Translations under genes and position numbers: made by a program | Source: Amblyomma americanum | Lineage: Eukaryota; Arthropoda; Arachnida; Ixodida; Ixodidae | Direction: 5' to 3' | NCBI RefSeq assembly: GCF_052857255.1 | Contig: NC_135504.1 | Coordinates: forward strand, 139,588,121 to 139,652,120 | Length of the DNA stretch: 64,000 bases | Shown here: positions 43,651-55,574 of the stretch, piece after piece | Layout of the letters: each line of letters begins with the position of its first letter | Numbering within the stretch: the stretch's first letter is position 1 | Notes under the pieces: generated by a model | Told to the model about the DNA's origin: nothing | The model's input: the letters and a program-made list of their open reading frames with translations, nothing else | The model's database searches: none

Positions 43651-45011
43651 GCGCTTGTGCTATTCCGGAACTTTAGATACGCGGCAATCAAAGGACGTGC
43701 GGAAAGCAGCAGACGACGCCACATCGCGCACATGCGACACCGTCAAGCGTCCAAAAAAGAAAACGTGCGCCAAGAAAACGTTTCAACAGTTAACAGGGAT
43801 CTTTCACACATCACAACTTGTGGTTAAATAACATGTATTACTATTTGATTCATATATTTATTTCATTTTTGACGCAACTTATTACCTAGTATATGGCCCC
43901 CGAAGAGGCCAAACAGTCGTGACGTGCACTTCCGCAAGTTGGCGCGCTCGCCGATTGGCCGGTGTCTTTCCCCTCTTCCTCCGCTGGCTAGATTACGCAA
44001 GTGTGACAAATTCTGTCACAAGTTATTGACAATGACGTCAAAATGACGTCACAATGAGACGTCACCACGTGACGCAACGAGGAATCAGCCAATTACAGCA
44101 GGTCGGTGCCCCGAAAGCATTCAAGGGACCGTCTGCTTATTTTTTTGTAAAAAGAAATAAGAAATGAGCAACGATGAAAATAATTTTATTTATTTTATTT
44201 TCTCAAAACATTGTGTTTAAAGTTCGAAAATATTAAGCAAAACAAAAAGCGTTCGAAGTTCTGCTATTAAATTGACTGGTGGGTAACTTTCGGTACCGCG
44301 GGGGTGTGCTGAGGGCAGTAAGAAGCCGCTTTGCACTAAAGCAGCTGTTTCACGCCGTGTTATTGTTTTCTACGCGGCGTCTGAAATCAAGCTACTGTGC
44401 GGTTGACCTAAGTGCGCAGAGAATTTCAAGGAATGCAGTGAAGGCTGCGTGACTACCGAGCGAACTTGCAAGAAGCGCATGGAACGAAATCGACGAAGAC
44501 AACTGCTTGAGGTGAGTCTTGGGTTGGTCGGCACTTACAATCGATGACAGAAATGTGAAAGGGTTCAGTGTTGCAGTGTGTAATATGTGGCTGTCTGTGT
44601 CTTTTCCCTCAGGAAATGAAGACGACCACGAAGTGCGATTTGCTAGGAAAAAATAAAGTTTTATGCGCACATATTCGTGTTTTGTTGATATGTATACAAA
44701 ATTGCGGCACAGAGATGACTAAGTAAGGAAAACGACCGCGGGAACGAACAAGGAAGAGCAACACGGATCGTGGGACAGCACTAACTGCACTTCTCGTCCT
44801 TGCTTGTTTCCGGACCGATGTCTAAAATCCCGCATTAAAAGCAGCAACCGCTAGTTAGAATGCAGCGCATGCACACGCTCCCTCTGGCAAAGCGACTGCC
44901 CTGACCCCAAGCTGTGTATGCCACACTCTAGCGTTGTTTACAGCAAACTGCCCACTATTCCCTGAGTAAGTATTTGATATCGCCGAGAGAGTAGGCGGGA
45001 AATCGTCTGCG

Positions 45012-47151
45012 ATGGCGCCGAAGGGACCCCGCATGTCCGCTGTCCAAGAGGAGATGCTGCTCGATTTTATCGAGCAGCATACTTAATTGGTACGGGCCTC
45101 GACGAAACTGTCGCAGTCGTTGACGGCGGCCCGGAGGCGCGCGCTCTGGGACGAAATAACAAGCGCTGAACCGCGCGGGACCGGCCGTCAAGACAGCGGA
45201 GCATTGGCGGTAGTCTTGGCGTCAAATCTGCTGCCGCAAAAGGGCGGAACTGGCCCATCTGCTGGCCGGCCAAGGGTGAGCCACTCAATACTGTTAATCC
45301 ATGGAATGTCGCATTAACGTGCGTCTCTGCATTCCATCGCAGGGGCACCGAGGTGGTCAGCTGCCGGGTTCCGGAGGCCGTGTGATGCACGTTCTGGGGT
45401 TGGCCAGCGCCGAGGGCGTGGGGGTAGACTTTTTTCTAATTGTTAGGCCACAGGTGCGTTAGCAGTGATAATCGTTGTTAGGTTATAAACAATTTCACCG
45501 TTTCTTACTTATAATGAGGGATTCTTGACTTTTCACAGGCTCATGTGCTGTAAACAATGAGCCTACAAGGTGAACTTGGGGACATTCATGTATAAGCGTG
45601 CGGTGGCTGACCTTCTTGCAGCCCCATCCTCCTGCAGGAGCAGATGTAACACCACCTACAGTGCAACCACCTTCACCCCCAGCAGCAGCACCATCACCGC
45701 CACTGCCACCACCACCACCAGCCCCTCTAGCGGCAGCTGCACCATCATCGGTGCAGTTGGCAGCAATGTCAGGTACGTAAACCATTTCACGAAACGCGTG
45801 TACGGCTTGTGAGTTCTGCATAATGTTGAGGTCATGTGTCTGTTTGCTGTAGTCGAAACACAGAAAATGCAGGTCGCAAGCGCAAGATTTGTTTTCACTG
45901 GTTTTGATCTGTTTTTAGGGATGTGATTGTCCTCGTTTGACCACGGATAAAGTAGCCGTGCATTTCACTGTGATGCGCAGCACGCTTTGCAGAAACTGTT
46001 CACTGAGAAGTTGTGTTGGAACACTTTCATACAGAGGACAGGAGCAGCGTCGACAGTGTGCTGCTGCGAGAGCTCCCCGGTGAGGAACTGAGCAGAGTAG
46101 TCGGTGGGTCGACCTCCTAACATGTACCCTCCACAGTACCCACGTCGGAAGCTGCTTGAAAATTGCATGATTTGCAGGGCAAGATGTGCAACCACAATAA
46201 ATTGGCAGTGGCCACAAAACTGTTGTGCACATCACTCATTTGCAGCTCATGCAAGTTTTGTCCTCGTGCAGTGGCGATTGTGATGCCACCTCTTGGTTGC
46301 TGCATGCACGCATCGTATATGTTTCTACAATGTTGCCTTTGATACAGCACTAACAGCTTCAGCTTTTGCATCGGGCTCTTTACCCGTATTCGCGTCCATA
46401 CTGCTGTCAAAGATTGTACACATCAGTTTGCTTACTGCACAGCGCACTGCCTTAAATCATGATGGCAGGTTCCCCTCTGACAGCCCTCCCAGCAGCCACA
46501 GCCAAGCACAAGTCGACAAGGCGGGCGCCCGCCAAAGAGGCGCAGGTGCGCTGAAGACGCAGCTGAGGAGCAGCTGCTGGCCGAAACGCGGCGCACCGCT
46601 GACCTGTTGGAGGCCCGCAACCGGCAGGACGCTGAGTTCCACCAGCAGCTGCTCGGCACCCTGAATCGCCTCATTGACAGCAACAGTCAGGTATATGCAG
46701 TCAAAACATACCTAAATATGCGCATAACTATAGCAGAATGTATGAACATTTGGTGTTGAACATGTCAGATTGACGTGTACACGACCATGTCTTGTAGAAA
46801 TTGGTCCTGCATATCAAAATGTGTTTTTTCTATCATGGAAGTGAAACCAGCAGCCCTTTCCAAGTATTTGCGGTAGAAGTTTGCAGTTGAAGGTCTCTTT
46901 CTTTTCAGAGCCAGGCAGCAGCAGTTGCACCAGTGGCAGCCCAAACCGTCGCTATGACTGATGCAGCAGCTGCTCTGCAACAGGCGGCAGCCGTGCTGCA
47001 GACCGCAGCAGCAGCAGCGCAGCAGATGGCGGCTGTTGTCGCGGAGTCACGGGGACAGGACTCGGCCCGACACCAGATGCTAGCGGACTGTGTCGGGCTG
47101 CTAACACTGCTGCTCCGCGACAATGCTCAGCCGCCGGGGCAGTCATGCTAA
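45012..47151 (+). pseudogene. Myb/SANT-like accessory gene of Harbinger type (spliced)
   Basis: In PIF/Harbinger elements this second protein binds the transposase and DNA. Exon 1 (45012-45275, donor GTGAGC) begins MAPKGPRMSAVQEEMLLDFI and includes ARRRALWDEITSAE, a SANT-like pattern, but has an in-frame TAA at 45084. A Pro-rich exon follows (45622-45772: PHPPAGADVTPPTV...), with CAG acceptor and GTACGT donor. Next is a basic/coiled-coil exon (46484-46690: RPPKRRRCAEDAAEEQLLAE). The last exon is Ala/Gln-rich (46909-47151) and ends PPGQSC. The last two exons join in phase. The phase between the Pro-rich exon and its neighbour does not fit, so an exon may be missed. Confidence 0.6.
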
Positions 47152-48102
47152 ACGTGTTTTTTCGGCGGTTTTTTTCTTTCTACTGCTGCAAAGTACAAAA
47201 GTTCTGTTTATAGTTTATTTTTTCCACTCTCTGCCAGGCACAGACGCTGCAAACATATATCCTGTTTTTCACTTTTTCCAAGCAGCTTCTGCCAGTTTGT
47301 TATCCTATTGTTCTAGTTTCATTCTGCCGGGTGCAGAAGTTTCGTTGTGTATTCGAGTGCTTTCCTCTCTTTCCCGTGCCTTATCAAAAGTGTATAAGGT
47401 GTATATGCAACGCTGTTGTCCTCATGTTTTCTCTATTCGTGCTAGGCGAACATTTGATGTGTACCCCTAGAACTGTGATGTTTACCCTGCGATTTACAGG
47501 TATAACAATTTCTTGTTTGTTTTGTAGGCTCTAACATCTCGCAGGAACTCGTTGCTTATCAGGGATGGTGTATTGCAGGGATCCGGATTAAGACTGATGT
47601 GCTCTGACATCACTCAGTACACTGGTGCAGTCTGCATTTCCCCTATATGTAAACATGCCTGTTATGGTCGGGATGTGCAATGCAAAAAATATGGAACTGA
47701 ATTAGTCACACACGTACATGCTGCATCATCTGTGATATATAAATGGTTCGTGCACTGCACATGTTTTGCTACTCCTGCTAAATTTATGAAGACGACTGTC
47801 CCATAAAACAGTTGCACAATGCTGCAGTTGTGCACCATGTTTAAACACTGCGATGTCCGCATGTGGATTTTCTGCTTATGCAGGAAGTTCCAGGGCTATG
47901 ATACATACCACCCTGTAAACTTTCCGGCAGTAACCAACTGTTCTTTCTTTCCCGTCTCTGTGGCTCAAGTTGTGTGTAACGTGGTAAGGATGAGTGCGGT
48001 AATTCAGCGACCACTTTATTGCAAGCAGTACGGGCGCCGCTGCATGTCCAAATGGGCGCCATGCTGTGCCGTACTTCTTTTAAGAGCACAAAACATACAT
48101 AT
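47152..48102. other. Spacer between convergent Harbinger genes
   Basis: T-rich 3' flank of the Myb-like gene with no ORF worth calling. It ends at the solo LTR. Confidence 0.4.
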
Positions 48103-48257
48103 TGTTACGTGCTTTGCGTAGACGACGAAGGAGAGGAGATCAGAAGCGTAGAGAAAAAGGAAGCTGGTCGGTCTGATCGGTTTGAGCTCTGCGCCCCGTC
48201 GCTAAATCTCTTAAATAAACACCCCAGACTCACTCAGTGCCTGCTGAGTACGCAACA
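48103..48257 (+). mobile_element. 155-bp solo LTR, 4-bp TSD
   Basis: Starts TGTTACGTGC and ends GTACGCAACA, with inverted TGTT/AACA termini. It has AATAAACA at about 48214. ATAT on both sides (48099-48102, 48258-48261) is a target duplication. The size is small for an LTR, which fits a TRIM-like or short gypsy LTR. Confidence 0.7.
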
Positions 48258-48771
48258 ATATGATAGCAAAAAAAGTGTTCACGTGCCCTTTCGTTTTCAA
48301 ATAACACCACGAGCATTTATTAGCTTGTGCACTCAAAACACTTCAATTTATGCAGTGACTCACACATGCACACACTCACTGGTGGTGATCGCAAGCAACT
48401 GTTTCAGATGCAATGTGATGGCAGTGGAGAGGCGGGTGGGTTTGCCTTGTGCTGACACACGCACACGTGCCGCTCACATGCAACACTTCTAGGGCCCGCA
48501 AGGTGACTGTAGCGACGAGGCAGGTGGGTTGGCGCTAGCAACGACGAAGGAGGGTACACGATGACACTTTTCACTTGTAGGACAAGCTGTTTTGACACTT
48601 CATCCGACTCGGGAAGGAGACTGTGCAGTAACTGTGTGCCATACCGCTGAAGAACTGGGAGGTATACTGGCAAGTGCACTATCCGTGAAGCGGCAGCTGG
48701 TGTGAGCACTTGTTTCCTTGGCACGGGAGGCTTCCAGGCACACGAAGGCAACAAGTGGAAGGTGGTGTTGT

Positions 48772-50785
48772 CTACTGCGGTGGGTGAGACTGACGCCGAA
48801 ACCGCCGACATACCATGCGGAGGTAGTCCAGCCTCTGGCGACGTGTTCGTCGGAACAGGTCGATAGCTCTGTTTCCCGTGGCTGCACCCCGCAGGTACGT
48901 CAGGCGAGTTGCCGTGCCTCGCAAATAGCCGTCTGGCAGAGGCGGCCCGTTGTCATGCAGATCAGCAGCATCTTCCTCATCTGCTGGTATGGGGTTATCC
49001 AAACAGAGGTTGTGCAGCGCGGCACATGCTGCAACGATGCAAGCCGCTCGCTCCGGTTCGTAGTAGAGCGTCCGGTATCTTTGCAGGCACAGGAAGCGGC
49101 TCTTGAGCACGCCAATGGCGCGCTCAACCACTGGTCGCATAGAGGCGTGTACCGCGTTGTACAGCCCTTCTGGATGGCGCGGCACCGGCGTTAATAGCCA
49201 AGGCTCCAGCGTGTAGCCACTGTGCCCTGCATAGTCAACAAACATGCCCTTTGTCGTTGATGTCAACATCTTTGCAGCACGCTCTATTATACAACGCAAG
49301 ATCCACATCACGTAGCTCAGTGGGTCGTTTTTTAACTCATGATAGGTGTTGTAGAATCGTACGTTGTTGGGCCAGTTGCCGCTTGGTATCGGTTGTAAAA
49401 ACCAACGGAACAGGGCGTGTACACAACAAAGGGACGACGCTACACACTCCAGCGTCATCTTTGTGATTTCCTCGTCTTGTGTACACGTCCTGTTGCGCTG
49501 GTTTCTGTAACTGGAATTTGGTGTGTTCTGAGTTTCGGTTTTGCATTTGGTGTTAAACTTTCAGTTCCTGACTTCATTATTGCCTTACATTGTCACGTGA
49601 TTGTTTTCTATAAAAACCCACCCCGCCATTAATAAAACTCTTCAGTCCCGACTCGCTTCTTGGGCGGCCGTCCAGGCCGACACTACAGTATTTATGCAAA
49701 TGCATACAATGTACAGTTCAGATGCTTAAATAACCGCTGCTGCAAGACAAGCGTTGTAACTTATCGCAATGTGTTAAGTTTCTCACACAGCACAGCTGAT
49801 TCTGCCTTGATTTCAATTGGGGCTGATAATACAGTCTATTTGAACAATACTTTATATGCTTTGTGTTAGGCTGTGATAACAAGTAACATACGGAGAACTC
49901 GTACAAGGCGTGTATATCGTGCTGCGACGCATGACCAACTAGGGCACCTCATTCTTTTAGCTTGAGTGCATGCGGGTCACTGCATAGCACTATACGCAAA
50001 ACCGAGGTGGCACGATGCTTCACAGGGCTTTCTTAATGCTTTCCGAGCAGAAGCTCCTTCGGCCAGCAGGCCTGCCTCCATCCCTCGTCGGACCGCTGAA
50101 TACCGACATACAAAAGCGTCATGGCAGCATCCCGGCCTGGGGGGTCCACGGCCAGAATACGCATGCTGGCGTCGCAGATCTACAGAGAATACACAGCAAA
50201 AATTCCCTCGTGAACTTCCACTTTCGACGGCCGAACTCATAACCGAACACATGTGAGCAAGCAAAGGCAGAAGTCTACTCACGATCTGTGTGTTTAGGGC
50301 GTAGTACCCTTTCCGGCTCCAAAAGGCTGCCCTGTGGGCAGCATTGCCCCGCGGCGCCTTGATGGCGATGATTGTGCCATCCACATACCCGACGATGCCG
50401 GGGATACTGCCGTTGCGAAGGTGGCCCTCCTTTGCCGCCGTCTCCTCCTCAGGGCTTACTGGGAACTTAACCCACCCCTTCTGCGCGCCAACTTTACAAC
50501 TTGCCTGTGCCATCCGCATTTGCTCACCGTCGGTTGTGCGATGCCGACGTGCGCCTCGTTACCAACGGCAGCCTTAAAGCCGCCCGTGGCAAAGAACCGC
50601 AATGCATACATCACCTGCCGCCGCACCGACAGCGCACTCGCACGCAAACCCCCCAGTTCATCGGCGAGATCGTCGCACAACCACTCCACAGTCTGCTTCT
50701 CCAGTCGAAAAAGGCGTCGAAACAGCTCGTCCGACAAGTCAAACGCGTCTTCGTGCGCCCTCCGCCGTTGATCGCGCCAGTGCAT
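48772..50785 (-). pseudogene. PIF/Harbinger transposase, spliced, frameshifted
   Basis: On the minus strand, ATG 50785 opens the N-terminal region (AFDLSDELFRRLFRLEKQ, RASALSVRRQVMYALRFF, IAQPTVSKC). A one-base slip near 50500 leads into VGAQKGWVKFP and the first catalytic block, GIVGYVDGTIIAIKAP. An intron with GTGAGT donor (50282) and CTGTAG acceptor (50180) precedes CDASMRILAVD. After another slip comes the second acidic block, GCCHDAFVCRYSAV. The last exon (49226-48772, acceptor CTATGCAG) has GYTLEPWLLTPVP, then VVERAIGVLKSRF with the third catalytic residue, and AACAALHNLC. The motif order is that of HARBI1-type transposases. Two frame slips make it non-coding as read. Confidence 0.8.
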
Positions 50786-51331
50786 CCGCCTCAGGCCCGT
50801 TTCACATGCTGCGACTTGACCGAAAAAAATCCGGTGTAGGCGGTGAGGCCGCAGTGTTATTTGTGGTCACTCCTTTCACATGCGACACCGACACAACGAA
50901 TTTGGTCGGAGGGACAGGCAAGGTTTCTTGATGTTTGCATAGGCAACCATTATTAAACGCGACAGAAATGTCACACGGAATGTGTTGATGATTTTATGAC
51001 CAGCGTATTTCTAGATGCAAGGCAATATTTCGCATGTTTTGATTAGAATGCACAGTTTTGCTTCCACCGCGGCAACAACTCCCACGTAACCCCACGTCGC
51101 ACGCCGTCTCGGCGCTCCCCAATGGTCAGTCGCAGAGCGAACACACCGACGCTGCGACTGAATACCAACCGCACGGAACTTCATTGCCAGCCGTCTGCGA
51201 CTAGACCGATGGCCCTCCCAGTCGCAGACTGACAGAATTCGCGCTGTCGCAGGCAAAAATCGCATTCAGCAAAAATCTCCATTTTCTGTCACAAACTCAA
51301 CGGTGAAATTGACAGTCTCAAAACTGTGACA

Positions 51332-51567
51332 TAAGCCGCCGCGGTGGCTGAGTGGTTATGGCGCTCGGCTGCCGGCCCGAAAGACGCGGGTTCGATCCCG
51401 GCCGCGGCGGTCAAATTTCGATGGAGGCGAAATTCTAAGGGCCCGTGTACTGTGCGTTGTCAGTGCACGTTAAAGAACCCCAGGTGGTCCAAATTTCCGG
51501 AGCCATTCACTACGGCGTTTCTCATAGCCTGAGTTGCTTTGGGGCGTTAAACCGCTATAAACCAAAC
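51332..51567 (+). mobile_element. Ruka-type SINE, full length, 13-bp TSD
   Basis: Head GCCGCCGCGGTGGCTGAGTG, B box GGTTCGATCCC, body (CAGTGCACGTTAAAGAACCC, CATAGCCTGAGTTGC), tail GTTAAACCGCTATAAACC. TSD CAAAACTGTGACA at 51319-51331 and 51568-51580, an exact pair. Good reference copy for the family in this window. Confidence 0.95.
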
Positions 51568-51621
51568 CAAAACTGTGACAGAAAACTGTCAGTAAACGCC
51601 TGCATAATTAGGTGTGCAACG

Positions 51622-52186
51622 TGTGGGGTTTGACTCGGGGAGATAATAGTTTCTCCCCGCTTACTCGCGGCTGACACGGTTCAAAGCCGCACGGAACCCA
51701 CCCCGTGATCGCGTACGCTACCGAGCGCACGCCAACCACGGCGGGCCTTGCTCTTAGGGAACAAGGAACGACACATTGGCTGACACAAACAGGCATTTAT
51801 TGCTACAGCAACAATAACGCCAGCTAGCAACAAGGTACACTAATGAATCGAGGTCGTCCGACTCACCAGCAAGGCTCCGAGCGATTGTTCGCCCGCGCTA
51901 GGGCAAGGGATATATATTGCGAAGGCCGGACGGGGCGATATACAGGAGCGGGTCTCCCCGTTGCTTCCTCTCTCCGCCGGCGAAGAGCGGAGCCGCGAGC
52001 GACACGTCCGCTCGCACCGACGATCCCAGCCCAAGAACACCATGCCCCCTCTGCCGCGCAGCGACGCTGGCGCCCTCTCTTGCCAGTTAATGTAACTGAC
52101 AATGCGTCCATCCTCGAGGTGAGACTGCTGCTGCACGGTGCTTCGCGGGAAAATAAACACAGGGGGCTGCAGGGCAATTTCCCACA
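51622..52186 (-). repeat. 3' LTR
   Basis: Read on the plus strand it starts TGTGGGGTTTGACTCGG and ends ATTTCCCACA. A TATATAT stretch at about 51908 and AATAAA (minus) at about 51797 are plausible promoter and poly(A) signals. Confidence 0.85.
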
Positions 52187-53465
52187 TCCCCCAACCTTAA
52201 ATACTCACGCGCCTGAAAGTACATGCTATGGAGGAGTCTCCTTGTCTTCATCTCCTTGAGGCACGTCTTGCAGCGGAGGTCACGCCGACAGCGTCCACGC
52301 AGTCTTGCGCGGTGTTCCGAAGGCGGCGTGAAGGTCTCCGCTGGGACGACTCGCATGGCCTGCGGACTACCGTGTCCGCAGGCCCGCGAATAGAGGGCCG
52401 GTGGGAAAACTGCAGGCCAGGATTCTGCAGTAGTCGCCAGGGCAGCAGCAGCCGGAGATGACTGCTGATTTGTCTCGCGACAGCTGCCCCGGATGGATGC
52501 GGCGAATAGGATACAGGCCGCTCCGTCGCAGCAGGTGGCAGCGAGACGATGTGCACCGGACAGCAAGCCTGGGTGGCTCCACAGGATCTGCAAAATTGCC
52601 GAAACTGTCTCGGCGTGCCTTTAACGTAGGTCACGGGAGAGGAAACGGCATCCGCAAGGGCCTCGTGGCACAATGCCTAACTCGCTAGCAAAACGTGTCG
52701 GCGGCTGTGCAAACGCAATGTTCGAGTGAACAAAGCCCTTTCTTGAGTTGACCGAGACTGCTCAGTTCGTGCGAGGTTACAAAATCGGGCGGGCAGCAAA
52801 TTGCGCCCCCTTTCAACAGCACGGTCCTGCCTGGTGGTCGTGCCTCTTCTGACGAGGTGCAGGCAGCTCTGAAAAGCATTAGGCCTAACTAGCACTCCGA
52901 CAACGACCGTGAACACAACAAAGACCCGAAACGGGTTAAGGGCGCGTAGCCGCGAGGAGACATCAGCTTTGTGGGGTGGTCCTACACCGCTCACTGCACA
53001 AAGCAGCTTCTGAGCGGTCGGCGCCCAACGTATCCGACGGTGTCGGAGCGCCCGGTGCCGAGCTGCAATACCAGCGAGCTCGTAGCGGCACCCGTGGCCC
53101 CAGGCCACCCAGCTCCCGGAGCCGCGACTCCCAGAGTCAAAAAAGAGACAGTAGAGAAAATATATACAGAAACTCGGACCACGCACGCGGCTTCCGTACT
53201 CACTCGCTTTTGGCTCGGCAACTCCGCGTGCGCTAGGCCTCGCGCTCCCTCGATGCGGATCAAGTGATTCTCGCGAAGAGACTCCAGGGAAAAAGTGTGC
53301 TGAACATGTCGAAAAGTTCAAACATGCTGCAGTGCAATGCACCTTGCACTCAAGCATGCCGCAGGTCCTAGAGATCAAAATTCCCTCTTGGCCTAGCATT
53401 TGTCAAGTCCGGACAAAGATCGTTCCTCGAACCGAACGGACAGTCGTCCAATGTTCCAAGAGCGG

Positions 53466-53483
53466 GCCCCACGTTGGGCGCCA
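53466..53483 (-). promoter_or_regulatory. Primer-binding site complementary to tRNA-Lys(1,2)
   Basis: TGGCGCCCAACGTGGGGC on the minus strand, two bases from the LTR end, is the well-known 18-mer complementary to the 3' end of tRNA-Lys(1,2). Confidence 0.85.
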
Positions 53484-53485
53484 GA

Positions 53486-54051
53486 TGTGGGGTTTGACTC
53501 GGGCAGATAATAGTTGACACGGTTCAAAGCCGCCCGGACCCCACCCCGTGATCGCTTACACTACAGAGCGCACGCCAACCACGGCGGGCCTTGCTCTCAG
53601 GGAACAAAGGAACGGCACATTGGCTGACACAAACAGGCATTTATTGCTACAGAAACAATAACGCCATCTAGCAACAAGGTACACCAATGAATCGAGGTTG
53701 TCAGACTCACCAGCAAGGTTCCGGGAGAATGTTCGCCCGCGCTAGGGCAAGGGATATATACTCCGAAGGCCGGACGGGACGATATACGGGAGCGGGTCTC
53801 CCCGTTGTTTCCTCGCCCCGCCGACGAAGAGCGGACCCGCGATCGACACGTCCGCTGGCGCCCAGCCCAAGAGCCCCATGCCCCCTCTCCCGTGCGCGGG
53901 CTTCAGCAGTCTCCCGCGCAGCGACGCTGGTGCCATCTCTTGCCAGTTAATGTAACTGATAAGGGAATGCGTCCAACCTCGAGGTGAGACTGCTGCTGCA
54001 CGGTGCCTTGCGGGACAGCAAACACAGGGGGCTGCAGGGCAGGTCCCCACA
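53486..54051 (-). repeat. 5' LTR
   Basis: TGTGGGGTTTGACTCGG to GGTCCCCACA. It has a longer CCCCACA end than the 3' LTR, and a 30-bp stretch near 53885-53915 that the other LTR lacks. Confidence 0.85.
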
Positions 54052-54234
54052 AACGGCATCACTTCTGTCATATCTGTGACGTCATGAACAACAATCCATG
54101 ACGCAAAAAAATATGGCCGCTGGCCACAACCGACCAATAGGAGCGAGGCTTATTGACACCTTTGTGACAAGTTCTTGACAATTTTTCTAATTGACTACGT
54201 AATCTAGCCCCTGACCTGCTGGTCCCGCCCTCCC

Positions 54235-54796
54235 CTACGTCAATTTGACGTCACCTCGGAAAAGAACGCTTCTCCAAAGGAACCGCCGTTGGATCCGGCC
54301 CCAGAATGCTGCCCTGTTTGCTGGGTCTCCCCGCGGCGCTTTGATGGCAATCAGCGTGCCGACGACGCAGCCGAAGGTCGCCTTCGCTGCCGCCTTTTCC
54401 TCGGAGTGCGCCGGGAAACGCACCCATCCCTTCTGTGCGCTGACTTTGCATATGGCCTCAGCCACATGCCACACGCACTTGCTGACCGTCGGTTCTGCGA
54501 GGCCGATGGTCTTCTCGTTGCCGACACACACTTGAAAGTCTTCGGAAGCAAAAAAAAAAACGCAGAGCGCACAGCGCCTACCGCCGCACCGACAAAGCGC
54601 TCGTCCGTACGCCTCGCAGTTCGTCGGCAAGTTCGCCGCGCAACCACTCCACTTTCTCTTTATCCAGCCGAAATAAGCGACGGAACAGCTCGTCCGGCAA
54701 GTCATACGCGTCCTCGTACACCGTCCTTCGCCGTTGCTGGCGCCGACGTTGCCGCCTCCGCCACCAATAAATAGCAGACGCCGCCCCCGCCGCCAT
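54235..54796 (-). pseudogene. Second PIF/Harbinger transposase relic, internally deleted
   Basis: N-terminal region from ATG 54796 (MAAGAASAIYWWRRRQRRR, then AYDLPDELFRRLFRLDKEK and VRTSALSVRR). After a slip at an A-run (about 54549-54558) it continues with VGNEKTIGLAEPTVSKCVW, VSAQKGWVRFP and GTLIAIKAPRGDPANRAAFW. About ten residues before the GTLIAIKAP block are missing, and the frame ends at 54235, before the other catalytic blocks. It is clearly related to, but not a duplicate of, the transposase at 48.8-50.8 kb, so it is a different Harbinger family. Confidence 0.75.
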
Positions 54797-55574
54797 TTTC
54801 CCTCTACAGACCGAGTCTTCGCGCTCGCAAAAAAACAGTCTAAAACCGCGGGCATAATTACCTGTGCAACGTCATATGTTTTTCTCGTCCGTGACGCAAC
54901 TTTTCAAAATGGCGCCGGCGACCAATAGGAGCGGCCATTTTAGAGCGCTCAATGGGTGAGGTACGTTTAAGCAGTCAGCGCAAAGAATCATGGGAAAATC
55001 GTCTTCCAGCTACTAACGGTTCCAAATTGCTCAGCTGATTGCATGTTTCTCCCTATTCACCGCGTATGTTGACATCGTTTGTGCAATAATTAGCTGGTGA
55101 TACTAATCAGTGATTGCACTGAAGTATCGAACGAGAAGCCCGCAATACGTATCTGCATGACTGCAGCGCAGAAATGGACAATGTAGAGAGGTATGGATAT
55201 TTTTCATGTTTGGTATATGCCGGCCGACGTAGCTCATATCTGTTGGCATATGCGCTGAAGGTGATTTCGTGTGCGTTTCGACATGTTTAACACATAAGTC
55301 ATTATAGTGTCGTTCTTTGTCGCACTTTGATACACTGCAATCTATGCAGTTGATTTGACGATGGTTGTATTTTCCTGACAATGTGGAGGCCGGGCTAGCA
55401 GACGACTGCGCGCGGCGCGCGTATCAGCGCATCGCATAGTGCAGTCATAAATAGCCGTTTCGCCTTTTTATTATTCCGGATGCAATGCTGGTGGCATTTA
55501 ATGTGAGAACACGCAGTAACAAGCCACAAAAGAGAGCAGAGACTGTAGAGTGAATATATATATATACACACATA
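54797..55574. other. Flank of the Harbinger relic, no gene
   Basis: GCATAATTACCTGTGCAACGTCA near 54853 resembles GCATAATTAGGTGTGCAACG at 51603-51621, so both Harbinger copies share a terminal or subterminal segment. Nothing else recognised up to the palindrome. Confidence 0.4.

Larger units (their letters stand above)
51622..54051 (-). mobile_element. Non-autonomous LTR retrotransposon (TRIM/LARD-like)
   Basis: Two LTRs of about 565 bp in direct orientation flank a 1.3-kb interior. AACG lies on both sides (51618-51621, 54052-54055) as a 4-bp TSD. On the minus strand the 5' LTR is 53486-54051 and is followed two bases later by a tRNA-Lys-type primer site. A purine-rich GGTTGGGGGA precedes the 3' LTR (about 52187-52196). 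The interior has no gag or pol motif. The LTRs differ by scattered substitutions and small indels, so the insertion is not new. Confidence 0.85.
43986..54208. mobile_element. Candidate PIF/Harbinger element with nested insertions
   Basis: Left end GGCTAGATTACGCAA at 43986. Right end, inverted, GGCTAGATTACGTAG ending at 54208. Just inside both are TGTGACAA and TTGACAA motifs. Between them lie the two genes of a typical PIF/Harbinger element, a Myb-like gene (plus) and a DDE transposase gene (minus), facing each other. Removing the SINE (51332-51567), the LTR element (51622-54051) and the solo LTR (48103-48257) leaves about 7.4 kb. I could not see a TSD, so the limits are provisional. Confidence 0.45.

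Noticed and set aside
44405..44690. Two small plus-strand exons (around 44405-44512 and 44614-44655) as a Tigger transposase C-terminus
   Set aside because: The splice sites look fair, but the peptide is too short and has an in-frame stop in the frame that resembles pogo proteins.
51332..51405. tRNA gene
   Set aside because: The A and B boxes belong to the head of a SINE with an exact 13-bp TSD. The same holds for the heads at 1.7, 23.8 and 38.7 kb.
52677..53399. 240-codon minus-strand ORF as gag of the LTR element
   Set aside because: No zinc knuckle, capsid or protease motif. Composition follows the GC-rich interior, and other frames are open too.
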